Assembly (NCBI GenBank): GCA_900550205.1
Contig: URRJ01000024.1
Span: 1-17,608, forward strand
Direction: 5' to 3'
DNA length: 17,608 nt
From: an uncultured Collinsella sp.
GTDB lineage: Bacteria; Actinomycetota; Coriobacteriia; Coriobacteriales; Coriobacteriaceae
This document shows positions 7,647 through 14,516 of the stretch, one piece after another. The position numbers and the translations under genes are program-made. Under the pieces are notes generated by a model, which did not search any database, had not been told where the DNA came from, and worked only from the letters and a program-made list of their open reading frames with translations. How positions within the stretch are numbered: position 1 is the stretch's first letter; every line of letters begins with the position of its first letter.

Positions 7647-8009
7647 TTACTCCTTGGGGAAAACGAGGCCGTCGATGCAAACGTCAACGCGCTCGACCTC
7701 GACGCCCACCTGGGCATCGATGGCGGCGACCACGGCGGCGCGAACGGCCTCGGCGAGTTTCTTGAACGGATAGCCAAAGAACACCACGACGCGCACGGTA
7801 AGTGCGAGCTTGTCGCCGATGACCTCGGCCTCGACCGCCGGCTCGGAAGCCGGGGCCTTGGACGAGAGCATCATGGAGACAAGGTTGGTGGCAAGGTCCT
7901 TGACGCCAACGGAGGCGATGCCCTCGACATCCGACACGGCGCGCGAGACGATGGCGGTCAGAACATCGGGCGAAATGCCGATGCCGTCAATCTTGATTTC
8001 CTGGGGCAT
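7647..8009 (-). CDS. Asp23/Gls24 family envelope stress protein
   Basis: A 120-residue Asp23 (alkaline shock protein 23) family member, a cytoplasmic protein that in Firmicutes gathers at the membrane and supports envelope homeostasis. The typical order is present: an N-terminal IGISPDVLTAIVSRAV helix, VEGIASVGV, then VTV-type strands (LALTVRVVVFFGYPF), a helix, and VERVDVCIDGLVF at the C-terminus. AGGAGG stands 4 bases before the ATG at 8009. The gene sits between efp and nusB, an order also common in Gram-positive bacteria. No membrane segment is seen, so a membrane anchor partner would be encoded elsewhere. Confidence 0.85.
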   Translation of the reverse strand: MPQEIKIDGIGISPDVLTAIVSRAVSDVEGIASVGVKDLATNLVSMMLSSKAPASEPAVEAEVIGDKLALTVRVVVFFGYPFKKLAEAVRAAVVAAIDAQVGVEVERVDVCIDGLVFPKE

Positions 8010-8033
8010 GAGTCCTCCTAAAAGAGTTGGTTG

Positions 8034-8597
8034 CTAGACGCGGGAGACGAACTTGCCGTCGCGGGTGTCAACCTTGATGACCTCGCCCTCGTTGAGGTAC
8101 ATGGGGACCTGGATGACAGCGCCGGTATCGATGGTGGCCGGCTTGGTGGAACCCTGGACGGTGTCGCCCTTAAAGCCCGGGTCGGTCTGGACGATGGTGG
8201 TCTCGATGAACATCGGCGGGGTCACACCCATGAGCTCGTCATCGGCGAAGAGCAGCTGGCAGGTGTCGTTCTCGCGCAGCCACTTGGAGTTCTCGCCCAC
8301 CATGTCCTCGGGAACGGGGACCTGCTCATAGGACTCGTTGTCCATGAAGATGTAGTCGGCGCCATCGTTGTAGAGGTACTGGAACTCACGGGTGGTAAGC
8401 ATGACGCTCTCGAACTTGGTGCCGGCGTTGCAGGTGTTCTCGACGACGCGGCCGCTCTTGATGTCGCGGGTCTTGTAGCGCACGAACGCGCCACCCTTGC
8501 CCGGCTTGACATGCTGGAACTCGACGATGGTGTAGACCTTGTCCTTAATGCGGAGACCGAGGCCGTTCTTGAAGTCGGCGGTAGAAATGGTAGGCAT
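8034..8597 (-). CDS. efp: Translation elongation factor P
   Basis: Factor that rescues ribosomes stalled at polyproline stretches by binding between the P and E sites. The length of 187 residues and three-barrel layout are standard. The tip loop of domain I reads VKPGKGGAF, with the usual modification site at Lys34; the modification enzyme cannot be told from this gene. The start at 8597 (MPTISTADFKNG) is preferred over an in-frame upstream start at 8630, because homologues begin here and an AAGG-type ribosome binding site precedes it. A consensus TATAAT lies 58 bases upstream, so efp probably heads the transcript through to recN. Confidence 0.95.
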   Translation of the reverse strand: MPTISTADFKNGLGLRIKDKVYTIVEFQHVKPGKGGAFVRYKTRDIKSGRVVENTCNAGTKFESVMLTTREFQYLYNDGADYIFMDNESYEQVPVPEDMVGENSKWLRENDTCQLLFADDELMGVTPPMFIETTIVQTDPGFKGDTVQGSTKPATIDTGAVIQVPMYLNEGEVIKVDTRDGKFVSRV

Positions 8598-8654
8598 AGC
8601 GACCTTTCTTGTTATGGGCAGAACGCACAAGCGTCCAAATTACATACGACCAAA

Positions 8655-8660
8655 ATTATA
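8655..8660 (-). promoter_or_regulatory. Consensus -10 box (TATAAT) of the efp promoter
   Basis: A perfect TATAAT on the minus strand lies in the gap between the peptidase terminator and efp. No good -35 hexamer is seen 16-18 bases upstream (GCTGCA). Its place directly after a terminator and before efp makes it the probable start of the efp-asp23-nusB-xseB-tlyA-nadK-recN transcript. Confidence 0.55.
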
Positions 8661-8691
8661 CACTTGCAGACGGCGCCTGCAGCGAGCGCAT

Positions 8692-8734
8692 AAAAAGAGA
8701 ACGCGGGGCGCCCGAATCATTCCGGACGCCCCGC
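8692..8734 (-). terminator. Terminator of the M24 peptidase gene
   Basis: GCGGGGCG (8703-8710) pairs perfectly with CGCCCCGC (8727-8734), with an inner 3-bp stem. On the minus strand it is followed by GTTCTCTTTTT. It lies just after the peptidase stop codon and separates that gene from efp. Confidence 0.85.
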
Positions 8735-8756
8735 CCAAACTATCTACCGAAGTAGA

Positions 8757-9887
8757 TTAGCAATCGATGACGTGGAGGTCATGCGGGGTCTTGGTGAAGG
8801 GCTCGTAGCCGTTCTCGGTGACCACGCCGTAGTCCTCCAGGCGCACGCCGCCCACGCCGGGCAGGTAGACGCCGGGCTCCATGGTAATGACCGAGCCGAC
8901 CTCAATGGTGTTCTTGCTGCGGTTGAAGTTGGGCAGCTCGTGGATATCGATGCCCACGCCGTGGCCCAAGCCATGGTTGTAGTAGTCACCATAACCAGCA
9001 TCGCCGATGATCTTCTTGGAAAGCTTGTAGATGTCGTTGCCCTCGACGCCCGGATGGATGGCGGCAACGCACTCCTCATGGGTGCGGCGCACGAGCGCGT
9101 ACAGGTCGAGCTGCTCCTGCGTGGGCTCGCCCATCACGACGGTACGCGTCATATCGGAGCGGTAGTCGCAGTAGCCCGCGCCGTAATCCATGAGGACGAA
9201 GTCGCCCTTCTCGATCACGCGGTCGCTCGGCACAGCGTGCGGGTTGGCGGTGTTGGGACCGCTCGCCACGATGGAGCCAAAGGCCAAGCTGTCGGCGCCG
9301 TTGGCGAACATAAAGTTCTCGAGCTCGTTGCGAACCTGCTTCTCGGTCATGCCGGGCTTAATAAAGCCGAGCATGTGCTGGAAGGCGGCGTCGGTGATCG
9401 ACTGCGCATGGCGCATGAGCTCGATCTCCTCGGCGTCCTTGATGGCGCGCATCTTACGGATGTCGTCATGCATCAGCGGCAGCATGCAGGCAACGGAGCG
9501 GTCCTCCAGACCACGCTGAATACCCTGGTAGAAGTTGATCTGCATGTCATCCTCGACAGCGCAGACGCGGCACTTGTTAGCCGCGATCTTGCCGGCGACC
9601 CAGCCGGGAATGGTGCCCTCGTCCATGTCGTAGACCCAGGGGCTGCCGGCGGGCGTGTTCTCCTCAAAGCTGTTGAGGTAGCGCGAGTCGGTGTGGAACA
9701 GGCACTGGTCAGCCGTAATAAACGCGGCGTGCGGGAACTCAAAGGTGTAGTCGAAGACGCCCTTCACGCCCGTGAGCCAACGAAGGTTAGCCTCGTCGCG
9801 CACCACGATGGCATCGTAGCCACGCTCGACCATCAGGGCACGGACACGCTCGATACGACCGGCAGGACCGGCAGCAAACTCAGACAT
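8757..9887 (-). CDS. M24 family Xaa-Pro aminopeptidase/dipeptidase
   Basis: Cytoplasmic metallopeptidase that cleaves next to proline (pepP/pepQ group). A creatinase-type N-domain covers about residues 10-140, and the pita-bread catalytic domain follows to 376. All five metal ligands are visible: Asp234 (LMDYGAG), Asp245 (SDMTR), His309 (GLGHGVG), Glu337 (MEPGVY) and Glu351 (RLEDYG). The ATG at 9887 follows AAAGGAAA. The gene is flanked upstream by a TTGACA and downstream by a terminator, so it may be transcribed alone. It lies directly before efp, as in many Gram-positive genomes. Aminopeptidase and dipeptidase cannot be distinguished from sequence alone. Confidence 0.92.
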   Translation of the reverse strand: MSEFAAGPAGRIERVRALMVERGYDAIVVRDEANLRWLTGVKGVFDYTFEFPHAAFITADQCLFHTDSRYLNSFEENTPAGSPWVYDMDEGTIPGWVAGKIAANKCRVCAVEDDMQINFYQGIQRGLEDRSVACMLPLMHDDIRKMRAIKDAEEIELMRHAQSITDAAFQHMLGFIKPGMTEKQVRNELENFMFANGADSLAFGSIVASGPNTANPHAVPSDRVIEKGDFVLMDYGAGYCDYRSDMTRTVVMGEPTQEQLDLYALVRRTHEECVAAIHPGVEGNDIYKLSKKIIGDAGYGDYYNHGLGHGVGIDIHELPNFNRSKNTIEVGSVITMEPGVYLPGVGGVRLEDYGVVTENGYEPFTKTPHDLHVIDC

Positions 9888-10005
9888 GCAGTTTCCTTTC
9901 TTGATGTCCTCAATAAAAGCGGGACGGGCTCAATCGGCACACGGAACCGCGAACGATTCGCAACCGATAAAACCCGTTCCCCAACATGATACGAAAGACG
10001 ATGGA

Positions 10006-10011
10006 TGTCAA
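10006..10011 (-). promoter_or_regulatory. Possible -35 box (TTGACA) for the M24 peptidase gene
   Basis: A perfect TTGACA on the minus strand begins just after the aroB-like stop codon, in the 129-bp gap before the peptidase. The best -10-like hexamers downstream are TATCAT (14-base spacer) and CATGTT (17-base spacer), so the promoter call is weak. No terminator is visible after the aroB-like gene, so read-through is also possible. Confidence 0.35.
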
Positions 10012-10016
10012 TAAAG

Positions 10017-11126
10017 TTAGAGAAGTTCCTTGCGAGAAGCCAAATAGGCTGCCGCATGGCGCTCGAGGACATCGTCGTCCACGGCGTTAAGACGAATGGC
10101 GCCAAGTGCCGCGGGCAGCGGCAGCATCGTGCGATTGGAGCGCGCAAACTGCTGCCTGCGGAACTCCGCAATAAAGGCCTCCGGTTCAAGGTCGAAGGCG
10201 AGCTCCTCGATTCCAAAGTCCTCCAGGCAATCATCGACCTCAAACACATAGTCGATATCGAAGTCGCAGGCATCGTGGGCCAGGCGCGCCTCAAAGCGCA
10301 TGCCCTCGGACAACAGCTGGTAGGCAGGGACCTGCACCGCGGCATTGCCCAGGCAGACGCGCAACGTACGCTCCCCCGTCTTGCCAAAATCGAGCGCATG
10401 GCGAGCGCTCGGGTTCGTGGCCATAAGCACGTCCTTACGGGCGGTCTGGGACCACTGCACGGCATTGACGAGTGCAACTTCCTCGCCGGCTAGAATCTCG
10501 GGAACCGTCTCGGAGAACTGGTTCCAGCGTGACTTGCTGCTCGAGAGCATAGTGCCCACGAGCACCGCATAGCCAAGCTTAAGGTCCTCGGGGCCGGCCT
10601 CGCGAACAAGGTCCAGATTGCACACGACCAGACCGGGCTCGGGGCGTACCGCGATGGCGGGCAGCGCGTGGTCGCCCGAAGCGACGAGCGGCTCCATCGT
10701 CGTGGCGACCGTAAGCATGGCGTCGAATGTCATCGGCAACAGTGCGCACTCGGTGCGACCGCACCACTGGTTGGCGCACCAGCAAACTACCGAGCAGGTT
10801 GCGGCATCGCCAATGGCAACAACCAGGTCATCGCAGGTAATACCGTTAGCCGACAGCGCGCCAAAGACGACATCGGCATCGGACAAGGTGGCGCCATCGG
10901 GCGAAACCTCAAGCAAAAGCTGCGACACGGCAAAGCCGGCATCGACCAGCGCATGATCGACGACCTCACCAAAGCGCTCGGACACGGCAGCATCCCAAAC
11001 AACCATCGCACGCTTGGGCTTGCCCACGGTCGAGGCGAACATGCGCGACAGTTCCTCAAACGCGCCAAACCCGACGCGGACATCGACACTGCGGTTTTGG
11101 AAATTGATGAGTTGACGGCGAATCAT
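10017..11126 (-). CDS. Divergent 3-dehydroquinate synthase-like protein, active site mostly lost
   Basis: By position next to aroK and by overall layout this is an AroB homologue (369 residues), but it does not look catalytic. The NAD-loop and substrate region (usually GGGVxxD, later VPTTLLAxxDSSVGGK) reads AIGDAATC and LLPMTFDAMLTVATT, with the lysine gone. The GHTxGHAIE zinc motif reads DFGKTGERTL, with both histidines replaced. HGEAVAIGM reads LSEGMRFEA. The segment GPEDLKLG may keep the zinc-binding Glu and a Lys. The start at 11126 overlaps the aroK stop as ATGA, which fixes it and suggests coupling. The fold is probably kept; the role could be a non-catalytic or changed function. The alignment was made by eye. 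Confidence 0.65.
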   Translation of the reverse strand: MIRRQLINFQNRSVDVRVGFGAFEELSRMFASTVGKPKRAMVVWDAAVSERFGEVVDHALVDAGFAVSQLLLEVSPDGATLSDADVVFGALSANGITCDDLVVAIGDAATCSVVCWCANQWCGRTECALLPMTFDAMLTVATTMEPLVASGDHALPAIAVRPEPGLVVCNLDLVREAGPEDLKLGYAVLVGTMLSSSKSRWNQFSETVPEILAGEEVALVNAVQWSQTARKDVLMATNPSARHALDFGKTGERTLRVCLGNAAVQVPAYQLLSEGMRFEARLAHDACDFDIDYVFEVDDCLEDFGIEELAFDLEPEAFIAEFRRQQFARSNRTMLPLPAALGAIRLNAVDDDVLERHAAAYLASRKELL

Positions 11127-11656
11127 AGCAATCCACGCTCCAAAAGCATCTCGGCACAAAGGTACGAAACATCCTCAAAGGACTTATTGCGGATATCGAG
11201 GGTAAGATCGGCCGCTTGGCGATACAACGGACGACGATGCTCAAAAAGCAGCGCCGCGTGCTCGGGCGAACGGAAATCAGGTCGGGTATCGGACCGGCGA
11301 ATCTGGCGCATCGAGTCCTCAAAATCGCCTTCGAGGTACACACAGGTACCCATCTGGTGCATGAGCTCGATGTTTACCGGCGTCTCGACGATGCCACCCC
11401 CACACGAAACCAACAGGCTGCGCTCGCTCTGAAGCGAACGAAGCGCCGAGGTCTCGAGCTCGCGGAAGCGCTCCTCGCCCTCGGTCTCAAAGATCTCGGT
11501 CACCGACTTGCCGCAACGGCGGACCACCAGGCGGTCGGTATCGATAAACCGACGCTTGAACATGTTGCCGACGTTACGCGCGAGCGTTGATTTGCCCGCG
11601 CCCAAAAAGCCGATAAAGAAGATGTGGTCGCAGCCGTGTTTGATGTGCTGGGACAT
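11123..11656 (-). CDS. aroK: Shikimate kinase
   Basis: Cytoplasmic enzyme that phosphorylates shikimate in aromatic amino acid synthesis; 177 residues, normal size. The Walker A motif GFLGAGKST is at 16-24. The shikimate-binding residues are Asp39/Asp41 in FIDTD, Arg65 in FRELE and the glycine triplet SCGGG at 84-88. The lid arginine lies in RRSDTRPDF. All residues needed for activity appear present, unlike in the adjacent AroB-like protein. It starts at an ATG 8 bases after the YqeG-family stop and overlaps the next gene by 4 bases (ATGA). Confidence 0.93.
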   Translation of the reverse strand: MSQHIKHGCDHIFFIGFLGAGKSTLARNVGNMFKRRFIDTDRLVVRRCGKSVTEIFETEGEERFRELETSALRSLQSERSLLVSCGGGIVETPVNIELMHQMGTCVYLEGDFEDSMRQIRRSDTRPDFRSPEHAALLFEHRRPLYRQAADLTLDIRNKSFEDVSYLCAEMLLERGLL

Positions 11657-11664
11657 AACGAGAC

Positions 11665-12162
11665 CTATTCCTCGCAGGGAAGGTCGCGCAGGGCCCGGCG
11701 CTCAAAAATACGGAAGATCTGCGTATACCACAGATCTTGGGTGGCTTGCGGCTTGACCAGAATGGTATCGACGCCGGCAAAGTTACCGCTCCACACGTCG
11801 GTGTACAACTGATCGCCGATCAGTACGGCCTCGTTAGCCGTGGCACCCAGGCGCTTAAGGCCCGCTTTGAGGGCAAAGGGCGCCGGCTTCATGGCATGGC
11901 TGATGGCCTCGAGCCCCAGCTCGCGCGCCGACGCCATAACCTGATCGCGATGCCAGTTGTTGGACACCATGCACAGCTTAAAGCCCTTGGCATGGGCGGC
12001 CTTGAGCCAGGCGGAGACCGCAGCGGGTACCTGCTCGGTATCACGCGGCACCAGGGTGTTATCGCGATCGAGCAGAATGGCGCGCTTGCCGTCGGCCCAG
12101 AGGGTATCGAGGTCGATGCGATCGACCGAGGCAACATATCGTTTGGGGCTAAAAATCCTCAT
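11665..12162 (-). CDS. YqeG family HAD phosphatase
   Basis: HAD-superfamily IIIA phosphatase of 165 residues, the size of Bacillus YqeG. Motif I is LLDRDNTLVP, with nucleophile Asp32 and acid/base Asp34. Motif II is MVSNN (Ser67). Motif III Lys is in HAMKPAP (Lys92), and motif IV is GDQLYTDV (Asp117, Asp122). The ATG at 12162 lies two bases after the mltG stop. A TTG at 12174 is possible but would overlap mltG, and neither has a strong ribosome binding site. The substrate is unknown in the family. The position between mltG and aroK fits known Gram-positive clusters. Confidence 0.88.
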   Translation of the reverse strand: MRIFSPKRYVASVDRIDLDTLWADGKRAILLDRDNTLVPRDTEQVPAAVSAWLKAAHAKGFKLCMVSNNWHRDQVMASARELGLEAISHAMKPAPFALKAGLKRLGATANEAVLIGDQLYTDVWSGNFAGVDTILVKPQATQDLWYTQIFRIFERRALRDLPCEE

Positions 12163-12164
12163 GA

Positions 12165-13394
12165 TCAATTCCAAGACTGTTGATGCTCTTCGTACGTCTT
12201 CGAGAAATACTCCTCGTCCTGCGTAATGTAGAAATACAGGTCATCGGAGTCGGTCGGCTCAAGGGTGGCCTTGAGCGCCTCGAGCGACGGAGAGCAAATG
12301 GGCGTGGGCGGGAGGCCCTCGTGCTTATAGGTGTTATAAGGGCTATCGCTCTGCAGGTCGTCAGCGGTAACCTCGCCACCGGTGACGTACATCATGGTCG
12401 CGTCGCTGTTGAGGTAGCACAGGCCATCGAGCTTGCCGGCCAGGCGGTTATAGAAGACCGAGGCCACGTGCGCGCGCTGGTCGGCGTTGAGGCCCTCGCG
12501 CTCGACGATAGAGGCAAGATTGACGATGTCGTAATCGGACATCTCCACGCCGTAGCGCTCCTTGATCTTTGCCTCACAGCTGGCAAAATCGAGCGATTTA
12601 TACTCGCCATTAAACTGGTCGAGCATGGCGCGAATCACGTCATCGGCACTCGGGTCCTTACCCAGCGAATAAGTCTTGGGGAACAGGAAACCCTCGAGCG
12701 AATCGTTCGCGGCGTCTTTAAGGAAAGCGTAATCATTCACATAATTGCTCGCCTTGGCCTGGTTAAGGAAATCTTCCTTAGAAATGCTGTCGTACGCCTT
12801 GGCGACGCGGTCGGCGACCTGATCGACCGTCAGGCCCTCAGGGATAGTGAGCGCATCGGAGCCGGCGTTGGGACCTTCCATAAGCTGTTGGACGACCTTA
12901 GTCGCATCCATGAGCGTGGTAAACGAATACTTACCCGGCTTGAGCGACATATCGGCGTTGAGCTTTTTGACCGCAGCGTAGTAATCCTTGGGATTCTCGA
13001 CGATATGGTTCTCGGAGAGGATCGAGGCGATGGTATCGCCCGAAGCGCCTTCGGGAATCGTGATAGTAACTTGCTGGCCAGCTTCAACGTTCGCGTCTCC
13101 ACCGGTAATGAAACCCTTAACGGCCGGAACGACAAAGAAGACGATCGCGACCAGCGCAAGTAGGGCAAACACGGCGCCGACAATCATGGGCACCGGGGAG
13201 TTCTTCTTTTGGGCGCTGCGACAAGCTTGGGAGTTATAGCTTGAGCGCGTTGCTGGAGCCACGCGGTGCGTGCCGTGAGCACGGTGAGAATGACCATGAG
13301 ATTGAGGGGCCTGCGCGCGCTGGGCAGGCGCTTGCTGTTTAAAACGCGTACCGCCAGTGGGCTGCGCCGTGCGAGCAGAAGGCTGCTGAGGCAC
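12165..13394 (-). CDS. mltG: Endolytic transglycosylase MltG, N-terminus missing at the block joint
   Basis: Membrane-anchored enzyme that cuts nascent peptidoglycan and sets glycan chain length. From the GTG at 13394 the frame gives 409 residues: a Pro/Gln/His-rich cytoplasmic segment (1-65), one membrane helix (about 69-93), a LysM-like subdomain (about 105-150), and the YceG domain with LEGFLFPKTY (233-242) and catalytic Glu298 in ASIVEREG. The 13394 GTG has no ribosome binding site. The Pro/Gln-rich frame continues upstream without a stop or start to about 13,460 (phrases such as QRAAQQPVARPTRQ), where phage-like coding begins on the other strand. The true start is therefore probably lost at the joint. 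The catalytic part is intact. Confidence 0.85.
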   Translation of the reverse strand: MPQQPSARTAQPTGGTRFKQQAPAQRAQAPQSHGHSHRAHGTHRVAPATRSSYNSQACRSAQKKNSPVPMIVGAVFALLALVAIVFFVVPAVKGFITGGDANVEAGQQVTITIPEGASGDTIASILSENHIVENPKDYYAAVKKLNADMSLKPGKYSFTTLMDATKVVQQLMEGPNAGSDALTIPEGLTVDQVADRVAKAYDSISKEDFLNQAKASNYVNDYAFLKDAANDSLEGFLFPKTYSLGKDPSADDVIRAMLDQFNGEYKSLDFASCEAKIKERYGVEMSDYDIVNLASIVEREGLNADQRAHVASVFYNRLAGKLDGLCYLNSDATMMYVTGGEVTADDLQSDSPYNTYKHEGLPPTPICSPSLEALKATLEPTDSDDLYFYITQDEEYFSKTYEEHQQSWN

Positions 13395-13435
13395 ACGGGC
13401 AGACGATTGCCGGGTCGGACGAGCAACAGGCTGTT

Positions 13436-13720
13436 GTGCCGCACGCTGCGTCGGCTGATGTTCCAGTGCCGGATGGTCATGAGGAAGAGAAGTTGACGCA
13501 GCGGGCGTTGGTGGCGCTGCATGCGTTGTATCCGGAATACAGTGAGACGATTTCGCTCGTTTACGTGGTGGGGCCGGCGGCGCATGTGGTTGGGGTGACG
13601 GCGTTGGCGGAATGGATTGGAGTGACGGAAAAGGCGTTGTTTATGCGGATTGAGCGTGCTGAGTCAAAATTCTCGGAAATGTTGGAAAAGACGCGCGACG
13701 CGCAGGATTTAGGGCTTTAG
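13436..13720 (+). CDS. 3' part of a phage-like gene, start lost at the joint
   Basis: I do not recognise a family. The convincing part is the last 80 or so residues, from EEEKLTQRALVALHALYPEY through ALAEWIGVTEKALFMRIERA to the TAG at 13718-13720. It is helical and ends in a segment resembling a small helix-turn-helix, so a phage regulator is possible. Codon use differs from block 1, with many TTG and GTG codons and less C at the third position. The GTG at 13436 has no ribosome binding site, and the DNA before about 13,460 reads better as mltG on the opposite strand. The gene is therefore treated as truncated. Confidence 0.5.
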   Translation: MPHAASADVPVPDGHEEEKLTQRALVALHALYPEYSETISLVYVVGPAAHVVGVTALAEWIGVTEKALFMRIERAESKFSEMLEKTRDAQDLGL

Positions 13721-13745
13721 CGGGGATTTTTGAGTGAGGGGCGGC

Positions 13746-13774
13746 TTGACAAGGTGTGGAAAAACTGACATGAT
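13746..13774 (+). promoter_or_regulatory. Sigma-70-type promoter
   Basis: A perfect TTGACA (13746-13751) is followed after 17 bases by CATGAT (13769-13774), which matches TATAAT at four of six positions. The spacing is ideal. It would start transcription near 13,781, upstream of a hairpin terminator at 13827-13851 and the 68-aa gene. Confidence 0.55.
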
Positions 13775-13780
13775 TTTCCT

Positions 13781-13851
13781 ATGATCGGGACGAAGTTGTA
13801 AAAAGCTTCGGTTTTCGGTGAAGTGGAACCCATGCGCAAGCGTGGGTTTTT
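13781..13851 (+). ncRNA. Candidate short RNA or attenuator leader of about 70 nt
   Basis: This is the stretch between a promoter and an intrinsic terminator, with no open frame of note. CGAAG (13791-13795) can pair with CTTCG (13806-13810), or CTTC (13806-13809) can pair with GAAG (13820-13823); the two hairpins exclude each other. It could be a small phage RNA, or a leader whose terminator controls the 68-aa gene. No known RNA family is recognised. Confidence 0.35.
13827..13851 (+). terminator. Intrinsic terminator with GCAA tetraloop
   Basis: AACCCATGC (13827-13835) pairs over 9 bp (one G-T) with GCGTGGGTT (13840-13848) around a GCAA tetraloop, followed by further Ts. It lies 34 bases before the 68-aa gene, so that gene is expressed either by read-through or from a later start. 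Confidence 0.75.
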
Positions 13852-13884
13852 GCGTCTCTGAGGGGTACGTTTTAGGGAGGGGCA

Positions 13885-14091
13885 ATGTTTGACCGAACCA
13901 ATGAGTTGTTGGCGTCGATTGACCATAATCTGCAGATGATTGCGTCGAATTTGAGTGTGATGGTCAAAATCATGGCTGACTATGTCCGGAAGGAAGGTGG
14001 CAAAGGGTGTGACACCTCGTACGAACCGAGTCTGTTGCCGGTACCGCCTCGAACGGATATGGATTGTTATATCGGAGGAAGGAAAATCTAA
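13885..14091 (+). CDS. Small phage protein of unknown function, 68 aa
   Basis: No family is recognised. The start is well supported by AGGGAGGGG just before the ATG at 13885. The first 38 residues look like one amphipathic helix (LLASIDHNLQMIASNLSVMV), with regularly spaced hydrophobic residues suitable for oligomerisation. The rest is polar, with two cysteines and a Pro-rich stretch, and looks unstructured. It lies between two intrinsic terminators, so it is a self-contained unit. There is no signal peptide and no clear membrane segment. Confidence 0.65.
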   Translation: MFDRTNELLASIDHNLQMIASNLSVMVKIMADYVRKEGGKGCDTSYEPSLLPVPPRTDMDCYIGGRKI

Positions 14092-14115
14092 GGCTCGCTT
14101 CGGCGGGCCTTTTTG
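14091..14115 (+). terminator. Intrinsic terminator after the 68-aa gene
   Basis: AGGCTCGC and GCGGGCCT form an 8-bp stem (one T-G pair) around a TTCG loop, followed by TTTTT. It begins directly at the stop codon of the 68-aa gene. The TTCG loop and tight spacing are typical of efficient terminators. Confidence 0.85.
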
Positions 14116-14129
14116 TTGGGTAAGAGTCA

Positions 14130-14516
14130 ATGAAGAAATGGATACTTATAACTGGCTGTAATTGCTGGTTGCTGTGGACGTTGTTGCTAAATCCTGAATT
14201 AGGAATCAAGGTGGCGGTATGGATTGGGAAAACCGTTCCTGTAGTCCTTCTTTGTGTTGCTCTGATGGACATAGGAGAAGCTATCGACCGTCGAAAGATC
14301 GAGGCAGAACGGTTGAGCTTTTTGGATTGGGCTTATGTTGTCTCAACCGTTGTTTCTTGTGTAGTAGTTGCGCTACAAGGCTTCCCTTGGTTGGAGTTGT
14401 GGGTGTTTGAGTTGGGGATGCTTTTTTATATAATCATCTATGCGTTGGTCTATATACGGAATAACGTATTTGTTGATGATTTCCGCTTGCATTTCTTCGG
14501 TAAGCTGAAGAAGTGA
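14130..14516 (+). CDS. Four-helix membrane protein of unknown function
   Basis: 128 residues with four predicted membrane helices at about 4-20, 26-46, 64-85 and 88-108, a charged loop between helices 2 and 3 (AIDRRKIEAERL), and a basic tail ending GKLKK. No family is recognised. GC content is clearly lower than in block 1. The ribosome binding site is weak (AAGAG), and no promoter is seen after the preceding terminator. Its last 144 bases overlap, tail to tail, a minus-strand gene. Position before the terminase could suit a holin-like lysis protein, but four helices and no adjacent endolysin argue against it. A superinfection-exclusion or accessory 'moron' protein is an alternative. Confidence 0.6.
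   Translation: MKKWILITGCNCWLLWTLLLNPELGIKVAVWIGKTVPVVLLCVALMDIGEAIDRRKIEAERLSFLDWAYVVSTVVSCVVVALQGFPWLELWVFELGMLFYIIIYALVYIRNNVFVDDFRLHFFGKLKK

Noticed and set aside
8772..9989. 405-codon plus-strand frame opposite the M24 peptidase
   Set aside because: The peptidase keeps all five metal ligands on the minus strand; the opposite frame has only low-complexity Val/His/Asp/Gly-rich sequence.
12180..13163. 327-codon plus-strand frame opposite mltG
   Set aside because: mltG shows its membrane helix and YceG catalytic motif on the minus strand; the opposite frame is an open shadow.
13184..13585. Minus-strand frame (133 codons) covering the joint
   Set aside because: It runs through both blocks with Arg/Leu-rich composition and is out of frame with the Pro/Gln-rich mltG segment; it gives no evidence of a natural gene across the joint.
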